Below, in pieces: positions 1 to 7,694 of a DNA stretch of 13,235 nt. The notes beneath the pieces were generated by a model that was not told the origin of the DNA, ran no database searches, and saw only the letters and a list, made by a program, of their open reading frames with translations. This DNA is from Actinomycetota bacterium. GTDB taxonomy: Bacteria; Actinomycetota; Actinomycetes; Nanopelagicales; Nanopelagicaceae. Each line of letters begins with the position of its first letter. Position 1 is the stretch's first letter. The position numbers and the translations under genes were made by a program. The stretch is from assembly GCA_009705185.1 (NCBI GenBank), contig WLCS01000012.1, positions 1 to 13,235 of the forward strand, written 5' to 3'.

Positions 1-1
1 C

Positions 2-583
2 ATCAATGACCGAATCCGCACACCCCAAATTCGTCTCATCAATTACACCGGTGAACAAGTTGGAGTTGTAGATATCGAAGCAGCGTTAGCGATGGCAGAT
101 GAAATCGGATTAGATCTCGTAGAGATCGCACCCGAGGCAACTCCACCAGTATGCAAGATCATGGACTTTGGAAAGTACAAGTACGAGATCGCACAGAAGG
201 CTCGCGAAGCACGTCAGAACCAGACCCACATTGTGGTGAAGGAAGTGCGTTTGACACCGAAGATTGAAAATCACGACTACGAGACAAAGCGCTCAGCAGT
301 TGAGAAATTCCTTAAGGGTGGCGACAAGGTGAAGATCACGATGAAGTTCCGTGGACGTGAACAAACGCGTCCAGAGTTAGGTTTCAAACTCTTGCAACGT
401 CTTGCAGAAGATGTAAAAGAGATTGCCTTCGTTGAATTCGCCCCAAAGCAAGAGGGACGACAGATGACGATGGTGCTCGGTCCAACTAAGAAGAAGACCG
501 AAGTGGTAGCAGAGCAGAAGGCGGCGAAAGCTGCAAAAGAGAAGGCAAGCGTTGAGAAGGCTGCTGAAGAAGCAGCAAAGTAA
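2..583 (+). CDS. infC: Translation initiation factor IF-3 (5' partial)
   Basis: IF-3 binds the 30S subunit, prevents premature joining of 50S and checks the start codon/initiator tRNA match. The reading frame is open from the left edge, and its first visible residues ([13 protein letters not shown]) are the conserved IF-3 N-terminal domain, so the true start lies a few codons to 15 or so outside the window. The ATG at 92 is internal (after EAALA) and should not be used as the start. Conserved IF-3 stretches follow: [21 protein letters not shown], then the linker and C-terminal domain with [29 protein letters not shown] and [11 protein letters not shown]. About 27 residues of Lys/Ala/Glu-rich tail follow the folded domain. 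rpmI starts 49 nt downstream, the classic infC-rpmI-rplT operon. The promoter and any leader control lie outside the window. Identity is secure. Confidence 0.97.
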   Translation: MNDRIRTPQIRLINYTGEQVGVVDIEAALAMADEIGLDLVEIAPEATPPVCKIMDFGKYKYEIAQKAREARQNQTHIVVKEVRLTPKIENHDYETKRSAVEKFLKGGDKVKITMKFRGREQTRPELGFKLLQRLAEDVKEIAFVEFAPKQEGRQMTMVLGPTKKKTEVVAEQKAAKAAKEKASVEKAAEEAAK

Positions 584-632
584 TTTTTAACAGATATCTA
601 GAACCAGACGACGAAGTAACAGGAGAAAATAA

Positions 633-830
633 ATGCCAAAGATGAAAACCCACAGTGGCGCGAAGAAGACCTTCCGCGTTACAGGTACAGGAAAGATCAT
701 GCACGAGCGTGCAGGCAAGCGCCACCTTTTGGAGCACAAGTCATCACGCGTTACTCGTCGTTTGAGCCAAGAGTCATCAGCAAAGTCAACCGTCACAATG
801 ACAGCCAAGCGCATGCTTGGTTTGAAGTAA
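633..830 (+). CDS. rpmI: 50S ribosomal protein L35
   Basis: This 65-residue basic protein has the L35 signature from its first residue: [20 protein letters not shown], then [14 protein letters not shown], ending in MLGLK. Length and composition are normal for L35, a small protein of the large subunit. The start at 633 is supported by a good Shine-Dalgarno, AGGAG at 621-625, 7 nt upstream. It lies between infC and rplT, as in most bacteria, and the rplT start is only 14 nt after its stop, so co-transcription and possibly translational coupling are likely. Nothing looks unusual. Confidence 0.98.
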   Translation: MPKMKTHSGAKKTFRVTGTGKIMHERAGKRHLLEHKSSRVTRRLSQESSAKSTVTMTAKRMLGLK

Positions 831-844
831 GGGAGCGTGACTAA

Positions 845-1204
845 ATGAGAGTCAAGCGCGGAGTACACGCAGCAAAGAAGCGTCGCACAACACTCGAACG
901 TGCCAGCGGATATCGCGGACAGCGTTCACGTCTTTTCACAAAGGCGAAAGAGCAAGTCACTCACTCAATGGTTTACGCGTTCAACGATCGTAAAGATAAG
1001 AAGGGCGATTTCCGTCAGCTGTGGATTCAGCGTATTAACGCTGCAGCTCGCGAAAATGGAATGACATACAACCGCTTCATCCAGGGCCTTAAGGCATCAG
1101 GACTTGAAGTAGATCGTCGTGTTCTTTCAGATATCGCAACAAATGATCCAGCAGCTTTTAAAGTTCTCGTGGATGTAGCACGTAAGAATCTTCCAGCTGC
1201 GTAA
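845..1204 (+). CDS. rplT: 50S ribosomal protein L20
   Basis: L20 is an early 23S rRNA-binding assembly protein of the large subunit and, in several bacteria, the autoregulator of the infC-rpmI-rplT operon. The 119-residue length is usual. Recognisable stretches are [54 protein letters not shown] and [22 protein letters not shown]. The start at 845 has GGGAG at 831-835 as a plausible ribosome-binding site directly after the rpmI stop. No L20-binding pseudoknot is evident in the short rpmI-rplT gap. If such a site exists it would be upstream of infC, outside the window. This is the last gene before the inverted repeats at 1209-1280. Confidence 0.98.
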   Translation: MRVKRGVHAAKKRRTTLERASGYRGQRSRLFTKAKEQVTHSMVYAFNDRKDKKGDFRQLWIQRINAAARENGMTYNRFIQGLKASGLEVDRRVLSDIATNDPAAFKVLVDVARKNLPAA

Positions 1205-1208
1205 GTAA

Positions 1209-1280
1209 TCCAGAATCTAGAGATACTGGACCAATGATTGAGAGCCTTCACTCGCCGCATATCGCGCGAGTGAAGGCTCT
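1209..1280 (+). terminator. Two consecutive inverted repeats at the rplT/methyltransferase junction (possible terminator or attenuator)
   Basis: The first repeat is an imperfect palindrome: arms 1209-1218 (TCCAGAATCT) and 1221-1230 (AGATACTGGA), with one mismatch and a 2-nt centre. The second is a perfect 15-bp inverted repeat: arms 1241-1255 (AGAGCCTTCACTCGC) and 1266-1280 (GCGAGTGAAGGCTCT), with a 10-nt loop. It is followed by TTATTGGTTCT, only mildly T-rich. The second stem lies inside codons 3-16 of the methyltransferase. Its position just after the last ribosomal-protein gene suggests partial termination or attenuation (inference). A sequestering hairpin that limits methyltransferase translation is an alternative. 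The repeats themselves are read directly; the role is uncertain. Confidence 0.5.
1222..1227 (+). promoter_or_regulatory. Candidate leaderless -10 hexamer before the RNA methyltransferase
   Basis: GATACT sits at -12 to -7 relative to the ATG at 1234, where a -10 element would place transcription start on or beside the A of the start codon. There is no Shine-Dalgarno upstream of this ATG, which fits leaderless translation, common in Actinobacteria. No -35 match is visible. The hexamer is within the right arm of the first inverted repeat, so the two readings compete. Confidence 0.35.
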
Positions 1281-2007
1281 TATTGGTTCTAAGGGCGCAA
1301 AAGAACGTCGCGAACAAGGACTCTTTATCGCCGAGGGAATTCAATGTGCAAGAGAAGCGCTCTCTTCCTCACATGGTCCTGAAATCAAAATTTTATATGC
1401 AACCGAACAAGGGCTTTCCAAGATCGCTGAACTTGATCTCAACAATCTAGAGATTATCGAAGTTTCAGAAGCAGTCATGAAGGCAATGTCTGACACAGTT
1501 TCACCTCAAGGTCTAATTTCTCTCTGCTATCTGCCTGAGAACTCAATAGAAGAACTCACTTCGGATGGCCATTCACTATTTATTTACCTACATGAGATTC
1601 AAGACCCAGGAAATGCTGGAACGATTCTTCGCACAGCAGATGCCATGGGTATTTCTGCAGTGATTACATCTAGAAATTCAGTTGATATGTATTCACCGAA
1701 AGTGGTCCGCTCAACTGCTGGATCACTGTGGAATATTCCGGTGTACGAAGGAATTGATTTCACACAATTGGCGGACAAATTTCCGGACCTTCAAAAACTT
1801 CTCCTCTCTTCGCACGCGTCAACATCATTGACTGACATCACGGTCACCGGTGACTGTGTTGCAATCTTCGGAAATGAAGCTAGGGGAGTAACGGCTGCCG
1901 ATCTGGGTTCAGCGGTTATCGAAGTTGCGATACCGATGGCTGGACGTGCTGAAAGTTTGAATTTATCGGCTGCCGCATCCATCGTTATGTTCACCCTTTC
2001 TTCATAG
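1234..2007 (+). CDS. SpoU/TrmH-family RNA 2'-O-methyltransferase
   Basis: This 257-residue protein has the SPOUT knotted-fold motifs of SAM-dependent ribose methyltransferases. Motif 1 is at about 119-140 (EIQDPGNAGTILRTADAMG, with the conserved Asn127 and Arg133), motif 2 at 211-219 (FGNEARGV) and motif 3 at 233-250 (IPMAGRAESLNLSAAASI). The N-terminal part (HSPHIARVKALI, then GLFIAEG) matches the substrate-binding extension seen in the rRNA-directed subgroup, and this part supports the start at 1234 over the in-frame GTG at 1270. The gene holds the position of tsnR in Mycobacterium, between rplT and pheS. The substrate nucleotide cannot be read from sequence: 23S rRNA is more likely than tRNA given the neighbours, but this is inference. 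There is no ribosome-binding site, and the start is enclosed by inverted repeats, so expression is probably controlled separately from rplT. Confidence 0.93.
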   Translation: MIESLHSPHIARVKALIGSKGAKERREQGLFIAEGIQCAREALSSSHGPEIKILYATEQGLSKIAELDLNNLEIIEVSEAVMKAMSDTVSPQGLISLCYLPENSIEELTSDGHSLFIYLHEIQDPGNAGTILRTADAMGISAVITSRNSVDMYSPKVVRSTAGSLWNIPVYEGIDFTQLADKFPDLQKLLLSSHASTSLTDITVTGDCVAIFGNEARGVTAADLGSAVIEVAIPMAGRAESLNLSAAASIVMFTLSS

Positions 2008-2016
2008 GTCGCAGGT

Positions 2017-2022
2017 TAGAAT
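2017..2022 (+). promoter_or_regulatory. Candidate leaderless -10 hexamer before pheS
   Basis: TAGAAT fits the TANNNT -10 pattern and lies at -13 to -8 relative to the pheS ATG at 2030, within the 22-nt gap after the methyltransferase stop. No purine-rich ribosome-binding site precedes the ATG and no convincing -35 is present. A leaderless pheST transcript is the simplest reading, parallel to the methyltransferase and argC starts. Confidence 0.4.
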
Positions 2023-2029
2023 TACCGCC

Positions 2030-3037
2030 ATGAATCCGGCAGATATCTCATCGTGGATCAGCGATGCTCAGAAGGCTTTTTCTGCCGCCTCCGATCTTGA
2101 TCAATTAAAAATTGCACGTTTGGCACATACAGGCGACAAAGCTCCTATCTCATTAGCAAGCAGAACTTTGGGTTCACTCTCGCCAGATGAGAAAGCTTCG
2201 GCAGGAAAACTCATTGGAGACGCCAAGAGCGAGATTGCTCAAGCGCTAGCGGCAGCGACAGAAAAGCTCGAAGCAGAACGTGATGCGAAAGTTCTTCTTG
2301 AGGAAGTTGTAGACATAACCTTGCCGGTGCAACGCTCTCATCGTGGCGGGTTGCATCCAATTTCAATTATTAAGAATGAGATTTCAGATTTCTTTATTGA
2401 ACAAGGATTTGCAGTGGAAGAGGGCCCAGAGCTCGAGTCTGGTTGGCTTAACTTTGATGCACTCAATATTCCTGCTGATCACCCCGCACGAACCATGCAA
2501 GATACTTTTTTTATCGAGCCACTTGATTCAGGTGTAGTGCTTAGAACGCACACATCACCAGTTCAGATTCGAACCATGCTCACGCAGGAACCACCGATTT
2601 ATGTCATTTGCCCTGGTAGAACATTTCGTGCGGATGAACTTGATGCAACACATAGCCCTGTATTCCATCAAGTGGAAGGTTTGGTCATCGATAAAGGAAT
2701 CACGATGGCTCACCTAAAAGGTACTCTTGATAATTTTGCCCGTCATATGTTTGGTCCAGATGTCACAACCAGACTTCGTCCCTCATTCTTTCCATTTACA
2801 GAACCTAGCGCCGAAGTAGATATCTTCTTCAACGGTCGCTGGATTGAATGGGGTGGATGCGGAATGGTAAATCCAAAAGTTCTTGCGACGTGCGGAATTG
2901 ATACTGACGTTTACTCTGGCTTTGCATTCGGAATGGGACTTGAGCGCACTTTGATGGTTCGACATGGCATCACGGATATGCACGATATTGTTGAAGGCGA
3001 TTTGAGATTTACACGTCAGTTTGGAGTCGGACTCTAA
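2030..3037 (+). CDS. pheS: Phenylalanyl-tRNA synthetase alpha subunit
   Basis: PheS is the catalytic subunit of the (alpha-beta)2 cytoplasmic enzyme that charges tRNA-Phe. The 335-residue protein starts with the helical tRNA-binding coiled-coil arm (about 1-90, rich in Ala, Glu and Lys). The class II catalytic core follows: the motif 1 region with HPISIIKNEISDFFIEQGF (109-127), motif 2 with FRADELDATHSPVFHQVEG (199-217), FFPFTEPSAEVD (253-264), and motif 3 with GFAFGMGLERTLMVRHG (297-313). Length and all motifs are normal. The ATG at 2030 gives the expected N-terminal arm. It has no Shine-Dalgarno but has a -10-like hexamer just upstream, so it may be leaderless. pheT begins on the next base after its stop, so the two subunits are translationally linked. 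Confidence 0.98.
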   Translation: MNPADISSWISDAQKAFSAASDLDQLKIARLAHTGDKAPISLASRTLGSLSPDEKASAGKLIGDAKSEIAQALAAATEKLEAERDAKVLLEEVVDITLPVQRSHRGGLHPISIIKNEISDFFIEQGFAVEEGPELESGWLNFDALNIPADHPARTMQDTFFIEPLDSGVVLRTHTSPVQIRTMLTQEPPIYVICPGRTFRADELDATHSPVFHQVEGLVIDKGITMAHLKGTLDNFARHMFGPDVTTRLRPSFFPFTEPSAEVDIFFNGRWIEWGGCGMVNPKVLATCGIDTDVYSGFAFGMGLERTLMVRHGITDMHDIVEGDLRFTRQFGVGL

Positions 3038-5494
3038 ATGCGTGCACCGTTATCGTGGATTAAGGAATTTGTAGAAATTCCTAAGAACGTCACTCCTGAG
3101 CAAATATCTGATGCACTTATCCGCGTTGGTTTTGAAGTTGAGGAAATCATTGTTCAAGGGGCAGATCTCACGGGACCACTCGTTTTTGGAAAAGTTCTTA
3201 GCATTGAGGAAATCACTGAATTTAAGAAGCCTATTCGATATGTAGGCCTTGATTGCGGCGAGAAAGAAACAAGATATGTAATTTGCGGTGCAACCAATTT
3301 CGTTGTTGGTGATCTCATCGTTGCAGCACTTCCAGGAGCAGTCCTGCCCGGTAATTTCGCAATTGGAGCTCGTGAGACATACGGAAAAACTTCTAATGGA
3401 ATGATTTGCTCGGCTAAGGAACTTGGCCTTGGTGAAGATCATTCTGGAATCATGACTTTCCAAGAGGGAACCGTGAATATCGGCGATGATGCCATAGAAG
3501 GCCTCATGATCAACGACATCATTTTCGATGTAGCAGTAAATCCTGACCGAGGGTACGCCTTAAGCATTCGCGGAATAGCGCGTGAAGTCGCTGCAGCACT
3601 AGATCTGCCATTTACCGATCCGGTTGATGCGCTGCGCACTCTGACATTTGCCGAAACCGGTAAAGGTGTGTCTGCAAAAATTGCTGACCCATCCACTGCA
3701 TCCGTCTTTTACCTACGTACACTTTCAAATTTTGACCCTCGCGCAACCACACCGATCTGGATGCGTCGACGGATAGAGAAGATGGGCATGCGTTCTATTT
3801 CACTCGTTGTAGATATTACAAATTATGTGATGCTTGAACTTGGGCAACCTCTTCACGCATTTGATAAATCAAAAATTAAAGGCGGCCTCACGATAAAACG
3901 TGCTGGTAAAGCTCAGCCATTTACAACTCTCGATGGGCAAGTACGTCAGCTTGACCCCGATGATTTGATGGTCTGCGATGATGCACAACCACTTGCGTTG
4001 GCCGGAACGATGGGTGGAGCCCACTCTGAAATTTCAGCGACCACAACCGATATCGCCCTTGAAGCGGTTCGATTTGATCCAGTGTGCGTAGCCAAGAATT
4101 CGCGTCGTCACAAACTATCTTCTGAAGCATCACGACGACTTGAAAGAAGTGTCGATCCATCTCTGGCGCAATATGCATCGGCTCGTTTTGTTCAGCTACT
4201 GACCGAAAACAGTTCAGCTCAACATGTTGCAACGGTTGTAGATGGCCAGCCACGTTTTGCGCCAGCTGTAAAACTAGATCCCACCTATGTTTCACGTACC
4301 CTTGGGTTCGATATTTCCGCTTCGACAATTGCTCAGGTGTTACGCACCGTTGGTTGTGATGTCAATGAGAAAACCTTTGAGGTGGATCCGCCGTCTTGGA
4401 GATCGGACTTACTCACGGCAGCAGATCTCACGGAAGAAGTAGCTCGAATGGTTGGCTATGACAAGATTCCATCCATATTGCCACCGCGTCCTCTGCACGC
4501 ATCACTGACTTCAACGCAAAAACGACGTCGCGCCATTGCACAGATGCTTGCAAGTCGCGGTTTGGCAGAGGTTCAAACATTCCCATTCACTAATCAAGAA
4601 ACAATAGATTCGATGGGATTCCTCGGTGAGCGTGCCTCAACGTATCGAATTGCCAATCCGATGTCTGAAGAATTTCCGCTCATGCGAGTACATCTAGTTC
4701 CAGGCCTTATTGAAGTTGCTCAGAGAAATATCAGTCGCGGCGCAAAAGACTTTGCAATCTTTGAGATGGGATCAATTTTTAGAAGTTCTCAAAAACTTGT
4801 CCCATTTATTTCGCCAGATCTTTCGAAACGACCTAGCAAGAAAATTATCGATGAGATTTTTGCAAGCGTGCCTCCTCAAGCGTTCCACGTCGCAGGGTTG
4901 TTAGTAGGAAAAACTGAGAACGAAGATTGGCAAGGAAAAGCCCGCGCTTATTCATGGCAAGACGCAATTGGATTCGCACAAGATATTTTGCAGTTATGCA
5001 ATTTGCAGTGGACAGTAAAGCGTTCTGATTTCGCGCCGTGGCATCCAGGGCGTTGCGCTGAGCTCATTGTTGATGGAAAAGCTGTTGCACATGCAGGCGA
5101 GCTACATCCAAGAATTGTTGCCCAGTATGGCTTGCCGGAAAGATCAGTGGCATTTGCGGTAGGGCTCAGCGCTCTTCCAGATACCGAACGAGTAAGACCA
5201 ACCACAGTCGGCACCATGCCTGCAGCTCTTCAGGATGTTGCCCTCATTGTTGATGAAAGCGTGTCGGCAGCCCAGGTTGAGGCTGCACTGCGAAGTGGAG
5301 CAGGAGACCTTCTTGAATCCATCACCCTCTTTGATCGCTACGACAAGCTGGGCGATGGAAAAATTTCGCTCGCGTTCTCTCTGGTATTTCGTGCGGCAGA
5401 CCGCACCTTAACTGGAACCGAGGTAACCCACATGCGTGAATCAGCGGTTGCAGCGGCTGCAAAGGAGACCGGGGCAATTCTCCGCACTGCATAA
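3038..5494 (+). CDS. pheT: Phenylalanyl-tRNA synthetase beta subunit
   Basis: PheT pairs with PheS, binds tRNA-Phe and edits mischarged Tyr-tRNA-Phe. The 818-residue length is typical. Domains in order: N-terminal module starting MRAPLSWIKEFVEIP; EMAP-like tRNA-binding domain about 40-150 (YVICGATNF, GMICSAKELGLGEDHSGIM); B3/B4 editing domain about 210-365 (VVDITNYVMLELGQPLHAFD, TLDG, ALAGTMGG); B5 domain about 406-478 (DPPSWRSDL, DLTEEVARMVGYD); inactive synthetase-like core about 482-700; and a ferredoxin-fold anticodon-binding domain about 722-818 (DVALIVDE, ITLFDRYDKLGDGKISLAFSL). The ATG is contiguous with the pheS TAA. The pheT stop codon (5492-5494) lies inside the first ARG-box-like palindrome, so the argC operator overlaps the end of this gene. 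Confidence 0.98.
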   Translation: MRAPLSWIKEFVEIPKNVTPEQISDALIRVGFEVEEIIVQGADLTGPLVFGKVLSIEEITEFKKPIRYVGLDCGEKETRYVICGATNFVVGDLIVAALPGAVLPGNFAIGARETYGKTSNGMICSAKELGLGEDHSGIMTFQEGTVNIGDDAIEGLMINDIIFDVAVNPDRGYALSIRGIAREVAAALDLPFTDPVDALRTLTFAETGKGVSAKIADPSTASVFYLRTLSNFDPRATTPIWMRRRIEKMGMRSISLVVDITNYVMLELGQPLHAFDKSKIKGGLTIKRAGKAQPFTTLDGQVRQLDPDDLMVCDDAQPLALAGTMGGAHSEISATTTDIALEAVRFDPVCVAKNSRRHKLSSEASRRLERSVDPSLAQYASARFVQLLTENSSAQHVATVVDGQPRFAPAVKLDPTYVSRTLGFDISASTIAQVLRTVGCDVNEKTFEVDPPSWRSDLLTAADLTEEVARMVGYDKIPSILPPRPLHASLTSTQKRRRAIAQMLASRGLAEVQTFPFTNQETIDSMGFLGERASTYRIANPMSEEFPLMRVHLVPGLIEVAQRNISRGAKDFAIFEMGSIFRSSQKLVPFISPDLSKRPSKKIIDEIFASVPPQAFHVAGLLVGKTENEDWQGKARAYSWQDAIGFAQDILQLCNLQWTVKRSDFAPWHPGRCAELIVDGKAVAHAGELHPRIVAQYGLPERSVAFAVGLSALPDTERVRPTTVGTMPAALQDVALIVDESVSAAQVEAALRSGAGDLLESITLFDRYDKLGDGKISLAFSLVFRAADRTLTGTEVTHMRESAVAAAAKETGAILRTA

Positions 5495-5501
5495 ATATGC
5501 A
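5488..5501 (+). promoter_or_regulatory. ARG box 1 (predicted ArgR operator half)
   Basis: TGCATAAATATGCA is a perfect palindrome with 6-bp arms (TGCATA/TATGCA) and an AA centre. Its layout matches the ArgR operator box (E. coli-type boxes are TGAAT-like arms around an AT-rich centre; TGCAT arms are a close variant). It overlaps the pheT stop codon and lies 20 bp upstream of an identical 13-bp copy. ArgR hexamers bind paired boxes spaced about two helical turns, as here. Confidence 0.8.
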
Positions 5502-5507
5502 AATGAA

Positions 5508-5520
5508 TGCATAAATATGC
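5508..5520 (+). promoter_or_regulatory. ARG box 2 (predicted ArgR operator half)
   Basis: This is a second exact copy of the 13-mer TGCATAAATATGC, offset 20 bp from the first. It directly abuts the argC -10 hexamer at 5521, so ArgR bound here would cover the -35/-10 spacer and block RNA polymerase. argR itself lies in the downstream operon, which would give negative autoregulation by arginine. Confidence 0.8.
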
Positions 5521-5526
5521 TATCCT
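5521..5526 (+). promoter_or_regulatory. argC -10 element, probable leaderless promoter
   Basis: TATCCT lies at -12 to -7 relative to the argC ATG at 5533. The following AGGGCC contains a partial purine run, but it is only 2-3 nt from the ATG, too close for a working Shine-Dalgarno. A transcript starting at or next to the ATG is the best fit. The -35 region (about 5498-5503, TGCAAA) is weak and lies between the two ARG boxes. Confidence 0.6.
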
Positions 5527-5532
5527 AGGGCC

Positions 5533-6552
5533 ATGAAAATCGGCGTCGTAGGAGCTAGCGGATATGCAGGCGGAGAACTTCTCAGACTGCTTGCTCTGCA
5601 TCCACATTTCGAAGTAGTGGCGATTACAGCTCATTCGAATGCGGGGGAGCAGATCACATCAATTCACCCGCATCTTCAAAGCTATGCGCCACGTAAGTTC
5701 AGCGCCTTTTCGTCTGCCGATTTTGAATCATGTGATCTCATTTTCTTGGCACTTCCGCACGGTGAATCAGCAAAGATAATTCCGCAATTAAAATCATCGG
5801 CGAAAATTGTTGATTTAGGTGCAGATTACAGATTAGAGAATAAAGAATCGTGGAAGCAATATTACGCAGGAGAGTACGCAGGTTCTTGGACATATGGACT
5901 CGCTGATATTCAACCATTTAAAGATTTGATTTCTACTTCTGACAGAGTCGCTAATCCTGGATGCTACGCAACATCTATCGCACTTGGGGCTGCACCTGCG
6001 TCAACATTTACTGACATCAGCGATGTCGTTGTCGTAGCTGCATCAGGAACGACCGGAGCGGGAAGAACTGCAAAAATCAACCTGATTGCAAGTGAAGTTG
6101 CTGGATCTTTATCTTCATACAAATTTGGCGGCGTACATCAACATACTCCCGAGATTGAACAAACGCTCTCAAAGATCTCCGGATCTAAGGCAACAATCTC
6201 CTTTACCCCAATTCTTGCTCCCATGCCGCGGGGAATTCTTTCGACGATTACTATGAAGTTGACTCAAGATATTTCAACAGAGCAAGCGCATAAGATTTAT
6301 ACCGAATTCTTTGAAAAGTCTGCTTTTGTGACAGTTCTTCCTTTAGGAGAAATGCCAAAAACTGCTGCTCTCACAGGATCCAATCATGCTCACATTCAAG
6401 TTGCAGTAGATCAACACTCTGCGCGCCTAATTGTTTCAGTTGCAATAGATAATCTTGGCAAAGGCGCCGCTGCTCAAGCGATTCAAAACGCAAATCTGAT
6501 GTGTGGATTCGAAGAAACAGCCGGCTTGAAATTTGATGGGCTGGGCGTATGA
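5533..6552 (+). CDS. argC: N-acetyl-gamma-glutamyl-phosphate reductase
   Basis: ArgC catalyses the NADPH-dependent reduction of N-acetylglutamyl phosphate to the semialdehyde, the third step of arginine synthesis. The 339-residue length is usual. The N-terminal Rossmann motif is GASGYAGGELLR (7-18); the catalytic cysteine is Cys144 in NPGCYAT; ASGTTGAGR (169-178) follows, and the catalytic-histidine segment is GGVHQHTPEIEQ (199-210). The C-terminus has the family's VDNLGKGAAAQAIQN-like stretch (here IDNLGKGAAAQAIQNANLM). It is the first gene of the arg operon and sits immediately behind two ARG boxes and a -10 hexamer, so it should be the ArgR-controlled entry point. Its stop overlaps the argJ start by 4 nt (ATGA). 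Confidence 0.98.
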   Translation: MKIGVVGASGYAGGELLRLLALHPHFEVVAITAHSNAGEQITSIHPHLQSYAPRKFSAFSSADFESCDLIFLALPHGESAKIIPQLKSSAKIVDLGADYRLENKESWKQYYAGEYAGSWTYGLADIQPFKDLISTSDRVANPGCYATSIALGAAPASTFTDISDVVVVAASGTTGAGRTAKINLIASEVAGSLSSYKFGGVHQHTPEIEQTLSKISGSKATISFTPILAPMPRGILSTITMKLTQDISTEQAHKIYTEFFEKSAFVTVLPLGEMPKTAALTGSNHAHIQVAVDQHSARLIVSVAIDNLGKGAAAQAIQNANLMCGFEETAGLKFDGLGV

Positions 6553-7694
6553 ACACGCTTCCCCAAGGATTTCGAGCAGGTGCAATCGCTGCAGGGCTTA
6601 AATCATCCGGTTTGTTAGACCTTACGTTGATAGAAAATATTGGTCCGAGGTTTGATGCTGCTGCCGTTTATACAACTAATAAAGTTGTTGCAGCACCTGT
6701 TACTTGGTCACGCGAAGTTACCAAAGGAAAGATAGTTCGTGCTGCGGTGTTGAATTCCGGTGGCGCAAATGCCTGTACTGGTCCGCAAGGCTTTGCAGAT
6801 ACTCATCACTCTGCTGAGAAAGTAGCCGAGCTTTTAGGAATTTCCTCTGGTGAGGTAGTCGTATGTTCAACTGGCCTTATAGGTGAGTTACTACCGATGG
6901 ATAAAATTTTCGTAGGCCTTGATTCGATTTCGAAACAGATGAAAATAGATTCACTCGACGAAGTCTCGCGCGCGATCATGACTACCGACAGTGTTCCAAA
7001 AGTGGCGACAGTTTCCGTTTCTGGCGCCCAATTTGCGGGAGTGGCAAAAGGTGCAGGAATGCTTGCCCCAGCACTTGCGACGATGCTCTCTGTTGTTATG
7101 ACAGACGCCGTCCTTCCAGCTCAAGCACAAGAGATTTTCACGCGAGTTGCTGATCGAACCTATAACAGAATCGATTCAGATGGTTGTACATCAACTAATG
7201 ACACAGTTTTACTCATGGGAAGCGGCGCTTCAGAAGTAACACTTTCAAATGAAGAGTTCGAATCTGCACTGATGCAAATTTGCAGCTCCTTGTCCTCTCA
7301 GCTGATTGCTGATGCAGAAGGATCTACTAAAACGGTTGCTATTTCGATTTCGGGAGCAGCATCTGAAAGTGATGCAGTGGAAGTTGCACGTGCCTGCGCG
7401 AGAAATAATCTACTTAAATGTGCCATCTTTGGTGCTGATCCCAATTGGGGGCGCGTGCTTGCAGCTGTTGGAACAGCAGATGCTCATGTGGATCCACTGA
7501 ACATTGATGTTTTCCTTAATGGTATTCACGTTGCAAAAGAATCTGCGCCGTTTGAAGATAAGAATCTGGTTTCATTCACGGAAAGACTCGTGAAAATCGA
7601 AGTAAATCTGAACGTCGGTAATTTCAGCGCGACTGTCATGACCAATGATTTATCTCATGATTACGTCCACGAGAATTCTGCGTATTCGACATGA
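6549..7694 (+). CDS. argJ: Glutamate N-acetyltransferase / amino-acid N-acetyltransferase (ArgJ)
   Basis: ArgJ transfers the acetyl group from N-acetylornithine to glutamate, releasing ornithine and recycling acetyl groups. Bifunctional forms also use acetyl-CoA for the first step. The 381-residue precursor carries the autocleavage site: KGAGMLAPALATML at 167-180, with Thr178 as the N-terminal nucleophile of the beta chain. DGCTSTNDT (211-219), GADPNWGR (295-302) and the C-terminal YVHENSAYST are all family hallmarks. No argA-like or argE-like gene is present in the window, which fits a cyclic pathway using ArgJ. Whether this ArgJ is mono- or bifunctional cannot be decided from sequence. It overlaps argC and argB by 4 nt each (ATGA), implying translational coupling. 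Confidence 0.97.
   Translation: MNTLPQGFRAGAIAAGLKSSGLLDLTLIENIGPRFDAAAVYTTNKVVAAPVTWSREVTKGKIVRAAVLNSGGANACTGPQGFADTHHSAEKVAELLGISSGEVVVCSTGLIGELLPMDKIFVGLDSISKQMKIDSLDEVSRAIMTTDSVPKVATVSVSGAQFAGVAKGAGMLAPALATMLSVVMTDAVLPAQAQEIFTRVADRTYNRIDSDGCTSTNDTVLLMGSGASEVTLSNEEFESALMQICSSLSSQLIADAEGSTKTVAISISGAASESDAVEVARACARNNLLKCAIFGADPNWGRVLAAVGTADAHVDPLNIDVFLNGIHVAKESAPFEDKNLVSFTERLVKIEVNLNVGNFSATVMTNDLSHDYVHENSAYST

Noticed and set aside
92..94. ATG at 92 as the infC start codon
   Set aside because: The frame is open to the left edge and the upstream residues are conserved IF-3 sequence, so the gene is simply cut by the window edge.
3050..3463. Minus-strand open frame of 137 codons inside pheT
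   Set aside because: It is antisense to a conserved gene, with composition unlike a real protein and no ribosome-binding site; a shadow of pheT codon usage.
3921..4328. Minus-strand open frame of 135 codons inside pheT
   Set aside because: No recognisable domain, wholly antisense to the B3/B4-B5 region of pheT; considered a shadow frame.
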